From a virus: a stretch of DNA of 64,000 bases. Positions within the stretch are counted from its first letter, which is position 1; every line of letters begins with the position of its first letter. Shown here in pieces: positions 50,154-57,163 of the stretch. Under the pieces are notes generated by a model. The model was not told where the DNA came from and did no database searches. It saw only the letters and a program-made list of their open reading frames with translations. Both the position numbers and the translations under genes were made by a program. Location: the IMG/VR virus record IMGVR_UViG_3300024520_000069, positions 1 through 64,000 of that record, one strand, 5' to 3'.

Positions 50154-51710
50154 TTAAGTACGCCAATATAACTTCTTCTTACGCCTCGGCATGTCATCTT
50201 CATCCTCATCGTAGGTTGGGTCTTCTGGATGGAGGATGTTCCATGAGTCTTTGATGTAGAGGATGGCCATGGTCATGGCATCAACCTGATCATCATGGGG
50301 TGCGTTAGGGAACTGTAGGGACTCTGTAATGAGCGTGGAGGCCCATTCTTTGTTCTCAGGTACATACACCCTCCCCGACTCCATTAGGGGCGTAGCAGCG
50401 TACACACGGGCCACCTTGTCCCTATCTGGGAGGTATTCCAAGACAGGTAAGCCAGCCCTCCTCAAATCCTGTATCAATGATTGGCCAGATGCCTTCTTCT
50501 CAATGATGCACATGTCAGGCTTGTGACGTTCATATAGCTCCTGAGCCTTACGCCTCAAGTCTGGGTACTCCAACCTCTCACAGAAGTTACCTAAGAGGAT
50601 CATATTCCCCACAGTGTACTCATCACCACCACTATCCACGTTAACATAGTAGAAGATACCCCATGTCTGGATTACAGTGTAGTCAGCTTGCTTGGATGTG
50701 GAGAAGGCAGTGTCATATGTTTGGATGACGTACTCACAATAGGGTGGATCATCATCAGGCCATAGCTGGAACCAGTCCTTCTTAATGATACCACCTTCAT
50801 CAGGGGTAGGGTCCTGCATGTAGAGGGCATTCCAGTAGCGGGTACCATTACTTGCCTTGATCTCCTGCTCATCAATGGCCAATACCTCATCAGGCTTCCA
50901 CTCTGGGAAGTAGGATGAGCCTTCAGGCAGGTCTAATAGCTCTGCTGCATCCCTATCAAGCCATGCAGGGATTGAGATGACCTCCCATTGGTTGGTCATG
51001 TCATTGTCAGCCTCTTGTTGGAGGAGCCAACCACATAAGTCATCATAGTGGTAGCGTGTGTTGACGATTATGATGGCACCATTGGGCATGACACGAGTCC
51101 TTAGCCCTGCTGGGTACCATTCTTTGATGTATCTCCTACCTGCGGCACTGTATGAGTCTTCTTCGGACATGACATCGTCCAATATGGCTACGTGTGCTCC
51201 ACGACCAGCAATTTGGGACTTAACACCAGCAGCATAGTAGGAGCCACCCTTGTTAGTCTTCCACTTACCAGCAGCTTTCACGTCTGCCTTGAGGGCTGTA
51301 CCCCTGAATGACCTTGAGAATGATGATGTGTTGACTAAATCACGTACACTACGTCCAAAGTCTGATGAAAGTTGATCAGAGTGGGACACAGACATGATTT
51401 CATGGGATGGGTAGTTCCCCATATACCATGCAGGGAACAATTTACTACATATAACACTCTTGGAACTACGTGGTGGTAGGAATACCATCAATCTTTTGAC
51501 GTTACCATCAACAACACCCTGTAATTTCTCTGCTAAGAGCTTAACATGTGACCCCATGATGAAGTCAGGGACAACAAACTTAACTTCTTTGCGTATGAAG
51601 GTGAGGAAATCCTTGGATGCTGTGTAGTCTGTGTATTCTTGGAGGTAATGGTGGAGTTCAATATACTTATCTGCTGAACTTTTTGATATTTTATCTGTGG
51701 TTGAAGCCAT
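50154..51710 (-). CDS. terL: Terminase large subunit
   Basis: A protein of 518 residues. The ATPase part has FLPPRSSKSVICSK (residues 77-90) as P-loop, a variant in which the usual Gly before Lys-Ser is Ser, and HVAILDDVMSEEDS as Walker B. The nuclease part has QTYDTAFSTSKQADYT (first acidic residue), VLEYLPDRDKVARV and PHDDQVDAMTMAI, as in RNase H-fold terminases. It powers packaging and cuts DNA. It is the first gene of the late operon; terS is on the other strand at 18667. Confidence 0.9.
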   Translation of the reverse strand: MASTTDKISKSSADKYIELHHYLQEYTDYTASKDFLTFIRKEVKFVVPDFIMGSHVKLLAEKLQGVVDGNVKRLMVFLPPRSSKSVICSKLFPAWYMGNYPSHEIMSVSHSDQLSSDFGRSVRDLVNTSSFSRSFRGTALKADVKAAGKWKTNKGGSYYAAGVKSQIAGRGAHVAILDDVMSEEDSYSAAGRRYIKEWYPAGLRTRVMPNGAIIIVNTRYHYDDLCGWLLQQEADNDMTNQWEVISIPAWLDRDAAELLDLPEGSSYFPEWKPDEVLAIDEQEIKASNGTRYWNALYMQDPTPDEGGIIKKDWFQLWPDDDPPYCEYVIQTYDTAFSTSKQADYTVIQTWGIFYYVNVDSGGDEYTVGNMILLGNFCERLEYPDLRRKAQELYERHKPDMCIIEKKASGQSLIQDLRRAGLPVLEYLPDRDKVARVYAATPLMESGRVYVPENKEWASTLITESLQFPNAPHDDQVDAMTMAILYIKDSWNILHPEDPTYDEDEDDMPRRKKKLYWRT

Positions 51711-52359
51711 TTATCTAGGTCTCTTGGTACTTATGTTAAAAATATCTATATATGTTACCACATGTCCTATGGATGTCATAGCTTTAACCACACTTAGGAG
51801 CTTAACCCACCCAATAGGGGGAGACAAGAAGAATATTTCTATGAGTTGCCCTTGTGGGGGACAAAGAACCGTGCTATGCTATGCGTATATTAAGACAAAG
51901 TAGACCCTATAGGTATAGTATGTTATATGTATCTCTATATAGCTCTTCTATCTAACTATATTAAGCCTTATAGGGTAAAGGAAGATCAATAATAATGGTT
52001 AAATATATGTAGTTAGGGTTATAGATAAGTTCTCCCTAGACTCCCAAGACCTTTATAGACTTCCCATGTTACATAGTCTTACTAGCTATGTATAATCTCC
52101 TAATACATCCTTTACATTTTATGTGACATATGATCTTAGTATGTCTATGTAGGCTCGCCGTGTCAGCCATGGCTAGATGTGGACTATGTTGTCTCCCGTG
52201 TAAGGGGCATGGTCATGTTAAGCCGATTTTACTCAGTATGTTTCAGGGGTGGTATATATAAATATCGCTAGGCCTGTTCTTTTAGGTGGGGTCCACTATA
52301 AATCCAGCCATTACTTGCCATGTTTCCCGAGCCAAGTATAGACCAGCCTTGCTTTAAGT

Positions 52360-52448
52360 AGCCATGCCATGCCAGCCAAGTATAAGTATCACCATTACTT
52401 CGACTATACTTACAAGCCATGCCTGTTAAGCCATGCCAAGCCATGCCA
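52360..52448. repeat. AGCCATGCC and CCAAGTATA repeats
   Basis: Four copies of AGCCATGCC lie within 90 bp (52361, 52415, 52429 and 52439 approximately). CCAAGTATA occurs twice just before and among them (near 52332 and 52375), and AAGTATA/TATACTT make an inverted pair around 52377-52411. Such short clustered repeats are usual for protein-binding arrays at origins or control regions. Confidence 0.5.
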
Positions 52449-52662
52449 ATACTACCCTTGTATTACTTTCTACTAATACCGCCCCATGGTCTTGTCACTA
52501 TTGATTACACTATAGCCCTGCCATATCAGCCTAACTTATTGATATCATTACATTCCCCATTACTACGCCATTGCATAGCCCACATAGTACAAAGCATATA
52601 ACCCTAGCCTTATATGGTTACCCTATCCCTGCCTTATACTCACAATGACCATAACTAGCAAT

Positions 52663-52697
52663 GTTCCCGTTTCGTAGCCCGTCCGTTCCCATTTCGT
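52663..52697 (+). repeat. Two iteron-like direct repeats
   Basis: GTTCCCGTTTCGT (52663-52675) and GTTCCCATTTCGT (52685-52697) differ at one base and are spaced 22 bp start to start, two helical turns, so a protein could bind both on one DNA face. Confidence 0.55.
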
Positions 52698-52762
52698 TCA
52701 CGGCTATTTAACAATGATTATTTAGTTTTACACCAAGTAAACCGTGACAATAATGCAACAAA

Positions 52763-52771
52763 TGTGGATAA
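52763..52771 (-). promoter_or_regulatory. DnaA box
   Basis: TGTGGATAA on the plus strand is TTATCCACA on the minus strand, a perfect strong DnaA box. A single box can occur by chance, but here it lies 66 bp from the iteron pair and is bracketed by CCGTGA (52742-52747) and TCACGG (52794-52799). Confidence 0.5.
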
Positions 52772-52792
52772 CTCCTTCAAATAACGACAATT

Positions 52793-52808
52793 ATCACGGC
52801 TTCGTGAT
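52793..52808. repeat. Perfect short hairpin in the divergent region
   Basis: ATCACG-GCTT-CGTGAT is a 6-bp perfect inverted repeat with a four-base loop; one base further out AAT and ATT also pair. It lies between the DnaA box and the 52841 promoter. It could be an operator, a primer-structure site or a terminator stem without a T-run. Confidence 0.45.
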
Positions 52809-52840
52809 CATTATTACCCTGTTTCAAGTTAACCCATGAT

Positions 52841-52867
52841 TTGACATGAAAACCCACACTATATAGA
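52841..52867 (+). promoter_or_regulatory. Promoter candidate of the right early arm
   Basis: TTGACA at 52841-52846 is perfect and continues as TTGACATG, like the promoters at 8336 and 14334. The best -10 is TATAGA (52862-52867) at a short 15-bp spacing, with TATATA overlapping. It lies 46 bp before the ATG at 52913 and should drive the right arm. Confidence 0.55.
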
Positions 52868-52912
52868 CAGACCCCGTTATCAATATTCACATCCATTTTA
52901 GGAGCTATCACC

Positions 52913-53845
52913 ATGACCTTAGATATCAGCAATTCAAACGTAGTTATAGAAGAGGCTAACATTGAAGCCGCGCCTTCTATTGAGGAACTGGCTATGGATA
53001 AGGCAGAAGCCATTAACAATGCCCAGCACGTTGCTAATGTACAGGACACGGCAGAAGCGGAAGCCGCCGCCTTGGCCCGGCAGGAAGAGGCTACTTCCAA
53101 AGCCTTGGCCGTTGCCGTTGCTAAGGAAGAGGCAGAAGCCTTTAACCTGACAACACTGGCAACACTGGCCAAAGCCTCTTCCAAGGCTTCTACGCTAATT
53201 AGCGTCAACAAAACTACAGTGGCCAATGTATCGGAAGAAGCGCGCCTGTTCTTCTTCTATGCTTTCCAAGCCGTCACCGCTAATAAGGAAGTGACTGGTG
53301 AAATGGTTACCAAGGCTCGCGAGCATTTTGGTAAGGACAGTGTCACATGGAAGACAGTCACCAGCCGTGCAAGTGAAGCCAAGGCAGTTTGGCTATACAT
53401 CTCATGCAGTGGCAATCCTGCCATTGAGATAGAAAAGACCGACAGGCAGGAAGGCTTCACTATTGACGGTACATTTGACCCTGTGACTTGTCCTTTGGCC
53501 ATGTCAACAATAGCCAAGGCTATCAGAGACGCTGGGAAAGCCGTTGAGGCAAAGGAAAACCAATACAGTAACAAAGAGAGTGAAGCGCTTGAAGCCTTCC
53601 GGGTTGTCAATCCTGCCTTGGCCAAGTTGAGTGACGTTGAATTGAAAGACTTGGCGTTCCATGACGATAAAGCCAAGCGGGTTAACGCCATTGTTGACGG
53701 CTTTGACGCCATGGCAGAAGCAGAAGCCGCTAGGGTAGCAGAAGCAGAAGCAGTTGCGGAATACGAAGCCTTGACCGCTATCTTCAAGCGCTTCCCAAAT
53801 GAAAAGGCATTTGCCAAGGCGCTTAAAGCCTTCAAGGCAGACTAA
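52913..53845 (+). CDS. Alanine/glutamate-rich protein, first gene of the right arm
   Basis: A protein of 310 residues, not recognised. Residues 20-80 are an Ala/Glu-rich helix (EAEAAALARQEEATSKALAV), residues 105-200 look globular (ARLFFFYAFQAVTANKEVTG, DSVTWKTVTSRASEAKAVWL, FTIDGTFDPVTCPLAMSTIA), and the end is again Ala/Glu-rich (AMAEAEAARVAEAEAVAEYE). AGGAG precedes the ATG. It is GC-richer than the genes that follow. Being first after a strong promoter suggests high early expression, perhaps for host takeover. A perfect 14-bp palindrome lies inside its coding sequence at 53192. Confidence 0.7.
   Translation: MTLDISNSNVVIEEANIEAAPSIEELAMDKAEAINNAQHVANVQDTAEAEAAALARQEEATSKALAVAVAKEEAEAFNLTTLATLAKASSKASTLISVNKTTVANVSEEARLFFFYAFQAVTANKEVTGEMVTKAREHFGKDSVTWKTVTSRASEAKAVWLYISCSGNPAIEIEKTDRQEGFTIDGTFDPVTCPLAMSTIAKAIRDAGKAVEAKENQYSNKESEALEAFRVVNPALAKLSDVELKDLAFHDDKAKRVNAIVDGFDAMAEAEAARVAEAEAVAEYEALTAIFKRFPNEKAFAKALKAFKAD
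53192..53205. repeat. Palindrome ACGCTAATTAGCGT, copy 1 (inside a gene)
   Basis: A perfect 14-bp palindrome, with TACGCTAATTAGCGTCAA (18 bp) shared with two intergenic copies at 53964 and 53996. Here it encodes part of STLISVN in the 310-residue protein. Confidence 0.85.
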
Positions 53846-53905
53846 ACCGTCACCATATAGCAGGGCTGGCTAACGGCTAGCCTTGCCACGCCATAGGTTA
53901 TGGCC

Positions 53906-53934
53906 AAGCATAGGGTGCTTTGTGTCCTATGCTT
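53906..53934 (+). terminator. Hairpin after the 310-residue protein gene
   Basis: AAGCATAGG (53906-53914) pairs perfectly with CCTATGCTT (53926-53934), 9 bp with an 11-nt loop, 60 bp after the stop. Only a weak T-rich tail follows, so it may end or trim the transcript rather than be a strong terminator. Confidence 0.45.
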
Positions 53935-53963
53935 TGCCATGTCTTATCAGGATTGATTGCCCT

Positions 53964-54009
53964 ACGCTAATTAGCGTCAATAATTACCCTGCCCTACGCT
54001 AATTAGCGT
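53964..54009. repeat. Palindrome ACGCTAATTAGCGT, copies 2 and 3 (operator-like pair)
   Basis: Perfect 14-bp palindromes at 53964-53977 and 53996-54009, each within a 22-bp identical block that starts at 53960 and 53992. The centres are 32 bp apart, about three helical turns. They lie just upstream of the gene at 54032, as operators do. Confidence 0.85.
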
Positions 54010-54031
54010 CAACTATTACAAGGAAATACCT

Positions 54032-54295
54032 ATGCCTAAACAATTGTCCTATGAAACAGAGCGATATCTGCAAGGAAACCATGAACCGGATTACCCTGTT
54101 CAATCTGCCTTACAGGTAAAACAAACTGATATGTTTGTCAGTGTTACTTGTGACAGGCAGGTCAAGGCCAAGGCCAAGGCCAACAAAGACAGGCGTAATG
54201 ATATCAATAGGCTTCGATCATTGAGGCTTAAACAGGAGCAATTGAGTCGTGACATTATGTCAAAATTATTCACAAACTTAGAGGGAATATTATAG
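54032..54295 (+). CDS. Hypothetical basic protein
   Basis: A protein of 87 residues. The second half is very basic with a Lys/Ala repeat (VKAKAKANKDRRNDINRLRS), suggesting nucleic acid binding. AAGGA lies upstream. It directly follows the pair of palindromes, so these may control it. Not recognised. The next gene follows without gap. Confidence 0.65.
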   Translation: MPKQLSYETERYLQGNHEPDYPVQSALQVKQTDMFVSVTCDRQVKAKAKANKDRRNDINRLRSLRLKQEQLSRDIMSKLFTNLEGIL

Positions 54296-54523
54296 ATGGA
54301 TCAGAATAAATTCTTCCATGGTTTAAAATCTATTGGCTATAGGAGGGCTGGTAGTGATGGCATGGCTAAACTATTCAATGCTAGAACAGGCCACACTAAG
54401 CACGTGATAGCCCGGCATGGTAAAGTGTTTGTCATCCTCAAAGATAATGTTCATAGGGTAGTGGACAGGACAGAGTTTGATAGCGTTGATCATGCGGTCA
54501 AGTCTATGTTCCCTAACGGATAA
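54296..54523 (+). CDS. Hypothetical small protein
   Basis: A protein of 75 residues: FHGLKSIGYRRAGSDGMAKL, then HVIARHGKVFVILKDNVHRV. It appears to be a small alpha/beta protein. The VIARHGKVFVILKD...VVDRT segment resembles GVAWLVLKDQPKPVIDRT of the protein at 56752-56967, so the two may be distant paralogues. Function unknown. Confidence 0.65.
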   Translation: MDQNKFFHGLKSIGYRRAGSDGMAKLFNARTGHTKHVIARHGKVFVILKDNVHRVVDRTEFDSVDHAVKSMFPNG

Positions 54524-54597
54524 GGGTATTTGATATGACAAACAGGGCATGGTATGTGATGCCCTGCCCTTCGATTTATGCTTATAGGTTAAAGTTA

Positions 54598-54634
54598 GGG
54601 GATATGTATAGTTGTGACATGTCCCCTTTCTTTT
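54598..54634 (+). terminator. Intrinsic terminator
   Basis: GGGGATATGT (54598-54607) pairs with ACATGTCCCC (54617-54626): ten pairs with one G-T wobble and a 9-nt loop, followed by TTTCTTTT. A strong terminator after the first small genes of the right arm, 75 bp past the stop at 54523. Another perfect 8-bp hairpin (54543-54566) lies before it without a T-run. Confidence 0.85.
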
Positions 54635-54661
54635 ATCTATAAACTTAAAGGAGAATAGATC

Positions 54662-54913
54662 ATGAAGTTCAATGATATGTTAAGTACCATAAGCAAGGTC
54701 AATGATGACCGGCTTGTGTATGTCAGGTGTTGGGAGAATAGCGAAGATGAAGGCTTCAATGACTATGAAGTCTATGAACAATCCAAGAGATGGGTTCACT
54801 CCTACTATGCTGATGGCGGGACGTGGACCTACCTTCCCCCACAAATGATGATAGACAGCTACACTATGCCATATCGGGAGTACCGTACTAAATACAGGTA
54901 TGGAGAGCCATGA
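54662..54913 (+). CDS. Hypothetical small protein, acidic and tyrosine-rich
   Basis: A protein of 83 residues (MKFNDMLSTISKVNDDRLVY at the start), rich in Tyr, Trp, Asp and Glu. AAAGGAG lies before the ATG. It follows the terminator, so it needs read-through or its own promoter, which I did not find. No family recognised. Confidence 0.65.
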   Translation: MKFNDMLSTISKVNDDRLVYVRCWENSEDEGFNDYEVYEQSKRWVHSYYADGGTWTYLPPQMMIDSYTMPYREYRTKYRYGEP

Positions 54914-54914
54914 C

Positions 54915-54983
54915 ATGTCCACCCTGTCCAAGGCCAAGAACTTTCGTAAGGCTTTAAAGGCCCAGCATATCATGGCTGGCTAA
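54915..54983 (+). CDS. Possible 22-residue basic peptide
   Basis: MSTLSKAKNFRKALKAQHIM and two further residues. GGAG lies about 9 bases before the ATG, inside the previous gene's end. Short, basic and amphipathic; it fills a gap between coupled genes. Support is limited to the ribosome site and spacing. Confidence 0.35.
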   Translation: MSTLSKAKNFRKALKAQHIMAG

Positions 54984-55007
54984 TTCTGCTTTGCCTATCA
55001 TAGGAGT

Positions 55008-55268
55008 GTGATAGGCTTGGCAGAGTTAATCATACACATGGAGTTGATAGGAGTATGGAAGGACATGCCCAACACACAACGAAGCATTGACTACCTCAAT
55101 CATGAACTGTGGTTGAGGCATAGTAAATTTTATCTCCAGTTCAGTAATGATGTTGGGCTTGGTGTGAGCGCCGTTGACTATGATGGTGAGGAAGTTGATT
55201 GGTATCTTGATGCCAACACTGCATCCTTTGCTGTCTATGATGGCACCTTTAGCATGGGAGTTGAATGA
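55008..55268 (+). CDS. Hypothetical acidic protein
   Basis: Up to 86 residues, with SIDYLNHELWLRHSKFYLQF and SAVDYDGEEVDWYLDANTAS. The start is uncertain: a GTG at 55008 has its Shine-Dalgarno too close; an ATG at 55038 would give 76 residues. The stop lies one base before the pentapeptide-repeat gene. Not recognised. Confidence 0.55.
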   Translation: MIGLAELIIHMELIGVWKDMPNTQRSIDYLNHELWLRHSKFYLQFSNDVGLGVSAVDYDGEEVDWYLDANTASFAVYDGTFSMGVE

Positions 55269-55269
55269 T

Positions 55270-55941
55270 ATGGAAGTTAATGGGTATACTATTAAACCAG
55301 AGGCTGACCTTAGTAGAGCTAACCTTAATGGAGCCGACCTTAGACGGGCTAACCTTAATGGAGCCGACCTTAGACGGGCTAACCTTAATGGAGCCGACCT
55401 TAATGGAGCCGACCTTAATGGAGCCGACCTTAGTGGAGCCGACCTTAGACGGGCTAACCTTAATGGAGCCGACCTTAATGGAGCCGACCTTAGATGGGCT
55501 AACTTTTATGGAGCCGACCTTAGTAGAGCTAACCTTAATGGAGCCGACCTTAGATGGGCTAACCTTAATGGAGCCGACTTTAGTAGAGCCGACCTTAGAC
55601 GGGCTAACTTTTATGGAGCCGACCTTAATGGAGCCGACCTTAGACGGGCTAACTTTTATGGAGCCGACTTTAGTGGAGCTAACCTTAATGGAGCTGACCT
55701 TAGTAGAGCTAGCCTTCAAGATACTAAAGGTATCATATCTGTATCAGGTGCAGTATCTTTTTTGTATGATAGGTTTGCTTATAAATATGATGGGGTTATC
55801 TACATCAAGTCAGGGTGTAGGAACTTCACCATTGAAGAAGCAAGGGATCACTGGAACCCTGAAACATCAAAAGCCACTAATGCTGCTGCTAAATTGAGGG
55901 CAGCAGAGTATCTTTACACTGAAGCGAAGGAGTTACTTTGA
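55270..55941 (+). CDS. Pentapeptide-repeat protein with GCRNF-type C-terminal module
   Basis: A protein of 223 residues. From residue about 12 to 150 there are some 27 consecutive A(D/N)LxX pentapeptides (ADLSR, ANLNG, ADLRR), predicting a right-handed quadrilateral beta-helix that may mimic DNA shape; some such proteins protect or inhibit gyrase. The last 75 residues (FAYKYDGVIYIKSGCRNFTI, EEARDHW) match the C-terminal module of the cysteine-repeat proteins at the left end. Start ATG at 55270 with GGGAG upstream. The highly repetitive DNA (15-bp units) should vary by slippage. Confidence 0.88.
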   Translation: MEVNGYTIKPEADLSRANLNGADLRRANLNGADLRRANLNGADLNGADLNGADLSGADLRRANLNGADLNGADLRWANFYGADLSRANLNGADLRWANLNGADFSRADLRRANFYGADLNGADLRRANFYGADFSGANLNGADLSRASLQDTKGIISVSGAVSFLYDRFAYKYDGVIYIKSGCRNFTIEEARDHWNPETSKATNAAAKLRAAEYLYTEAKELL

Positions 55942-55942
55942 T

Positions 55943-56122
55943 ATGTTGATAACTAATACTTCAATCTTCACAGGTCAGGAGAATACCATTGACCTTGATG
56001 TGACACAGGAACAAATCAATGCGTGGCATGATGGTGTCCCTATCCAACGTGCCATGCCTAACCTCACCATTGATGAATGTGAGTTCATCATGACAGGTAA
56101 TGACTGGAATATGTATGAGTAA
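55943..56122 (+). CDS. Conserved small phage protein
   Basis: A protein of 59 residues: MLITNTSIFTGQENTIDLDV, TQEQINAWHDGVPIQRAMPN and a DECEFIMTGNDW end. The same pattern (short, TQEQ-W-x-G, IQ..P.L, E-FIMTG) occurs in many phages as a conserved protein of unknown function, sometimes near early genes. AAGGAG is near the start. It overlaps the next frame by 8 bp. Confidence 0.75.
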   Translation: MLITNTSIFTGQENTIDLDVTQEQINAWHDGVPIQRAMPNLTIDECEFIMTGNDWNMYE

Positions 56123-56204
56123 CATTATCAATACACCACTAGGCTTCATGATTGAGGCCGCTATACTTGGGACTGTCATAGTGATAGCCCTCATTATCTT
56201 TTGA
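56115..56204 (+). CDS. 29-residue membrane peptide
   Basis: MSNIINTPLGFMIEAAILGT followed by VIVIALIIF: a single hydrophobic helix with almost nothing outside. It overlaps the previous gene by 8 bp. It could be a membrane-active early peptide; only coding style supports it. Confidence 0.45.
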   Translation: MSNIINTPLGFMIEAAILGTVIVIALIIF

Positions 56205-56219
56205 AAAGGAATATGTATC

Positions 56220-56513
56220 ATGTCTAAGATTGTAATCATGACTGCCAAGGAAGTTAAAGCTCAGCTTAAAAATATTCGTGCTGCTGGGCACAACGCCAAG
56301 CCTCGCCGTCGTCAGTATAGCATTGCCTTCAAGCGGCAGGTTGCTGAGATGCATGTCACATATGGGGTGCCAGTTATTAAACTGGTTGAGACTAACAACA
56401 CATCAGGCTGTAACATCTATAACTGGGTCAAAGACTATAAGTCTGGTGCCTTGCAGGAACAGTTCGCTGTATCGAAATCGCGCAAGCGGCAGTATCTCAA
56501 TCGTGTAGCATAG
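56220..56513 (+). CDS. IS3/IS911-type helix-turn-helix protein
   Basis: A protein of 97 residues. RRRQYSIAFKRQVAEMHVTY, then GVPVIKLVETNNTSGCNIYN and WVKDYKSG follow the HTH_Tnp_1 pattern of IS3-family OrfA proteins. No transposase catalytic gene, inverted repeats or second frame are nearby, so it is probably a captured DNA-binding domain serving as a regulator. AAAAGGA precedes the ATG. The C-terminus is basic (SKSRKRQYLNRVA). Confidence 0.7.
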   Translation: MSKIVIMTAKEVKAQLKNIRAAGHNAKPRRRQYSIAFKRQVAEMHVTYGVPVIKLVETNNTSGCNIYNWVKDYKSGALQEQFAVSKSRKRQYLNRVA

Positions 56514-56588
56514 CATAGCTTAGTTAAGCTAGGTTTGCCTTGTCCCACCATAGACAAGGCTTGCCTAACTTTATTAGGGGTATATCCT

Positions 56589-56759
56589 ATGGATCAGAAA
56601 ACTTACAAGAGGTTATCAGGTAAGCATGTCGGTATCGGTGGGATTAAGTGTCCATGCTGTGCTTTAAAGGATAAGCACCGTGAGAAAACCTTGGCTTCAA
56701 GGTATGTAAGACATACCCTTAAAGATAAACTTATGGAGGAGTATAAACAGGATGTCTGA
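56589..56759 (+). CDS. Small zinc-knuckle-like protein
   Basis: A protein of 56 residues with a CPCC motif (GGIKCPCCALKDKHREKTLA), otherwise basic. Start at 56589 with AGGGG upstream, preferred to an in-frame ATG at 56535 that lacks a ribosome site. It may bind zinc or RNA. It overlaps the next gene by 8 bp. Confidence 0.6.
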   Translation: MDQKTYKRLSGKHVGIGGIKCPCCALKDKHREKTLASRYVRHTLKDKLMEEYKQDV

Positions 56760-56967
56760 TGATAAACTCTTAGTCCTGTCTGGTAAGACAGGCTATGGTA
56801 AGCATAGGATTAGGGAGCATGGCGTTGCTTGGCTAGTCCTAAAGGATCAACCCAAACCCGTCATTGACAGGACAGTAGTACGCTCTATCAGGACAGGTGA
56901 TGAGAGGTGGATCATGCTCAATGATGACCCACATTTTAATGTAGTTAGTACTACATGGAAGGAATAG
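56752..56967 (+). CDS. Hypothetical small protein
   Basis: A protein of 71 residues: KHRIREHGVAWLVLKDQPKP, VIDRTVVRSIRTGDERWIML. A small alpha/beta fold is likely. It resembles part of the product of 54296-54523. Not recognised. GGAGG lies upstream. Confidence 0.6.
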   Translation: MSDDKLLVLSGKTGYGKHRIREHGVAWLVLKDQPKPVIDRTVVRSIRTGDERWIMLNDDPHFNVVSTTWKE

Positions 56968-56980
56968 TAGGGTGATAGTC

Positions 56981-57163
56981 ATGACACAACGTAAGGATAA
57001 TGGTGGTAAGGGCAGGGTATTTAAAATACGTAGTCCTATCGTTCCACGATCTCATATAGCACAGCACCTTCGTAAGAAGGGTCATCATGTTGAGCCTGAC
57101 ATGAAACGTAAGGCATCTAAGGATGCTTGTCGTAACAAGATAGATGTGAAGGAGTACCAATGA
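56981..57163 (+). CDS. Basic small protein
   Basis: A protein of 60 residues, very basic (MTQRKDNGGKGRVFKIRSPI, HIAQHLRKKGHHVEPDMKRK). The ATG at 56981 was preferred to a GTG three codons earlier. It is ATGA-coupled to the Gp88-like gene. Nucleic acid binding is likely from charge only. Confidence 0.6.
   Translation: MTQRKDNGGKGRVFKIRSPIVPRSHIAQHLRKKGHHVEPDMKRKASKDACRNKIDVKEYQ

Larger units (their letters stand above)
51711..52912. other. Non-coding divergent region, candidate replication origin and regulatory hub
   Basis: About 1200 bp without a convincing gene separate terL (minus) from the first gene of the right arm (plus). Short frames here lack ribosome sites and look random. The part up to 52.1 kb is AT-rich with many TATA-like tracts and could include the terL promoter, although I found no clear consensus pair. 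From 52.14 to 52.85 kb it contains clustered AGCCATGCC repeats, two iteron-like repeats, a perfect DnaA box, hairpins and a TTGACATG promoter. Together these suggest a replication origin, which is inference. Confidence 0.5.

Noticed and set aside
51697-52601. Small plus-strand frames in the divergent region
   Set aside because: No ribosome sites, random-looking composition and overlap with repeats; treated as non-coding.
54543-54566. Perfect 8-bp hairpin CAGGGCAT/ATGCCCTG as a terminator
   Set aside because: No T-run follows; the stronger structure 30 bp downstream has one.
55249-55897. Open frames of repeated KVSSTK or MEPTLDGLTL type over the pentapeptide repeats
   Set aside because: The 15-bp period leaves other frames open; the pentapeptide frame alone has a ribosome site and a recognised fold.
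56220-56513. Active insertion sequence
   Set aside because: No catalytic frame, terminal inverted repeats or target duplications were seen around the HTH gene.
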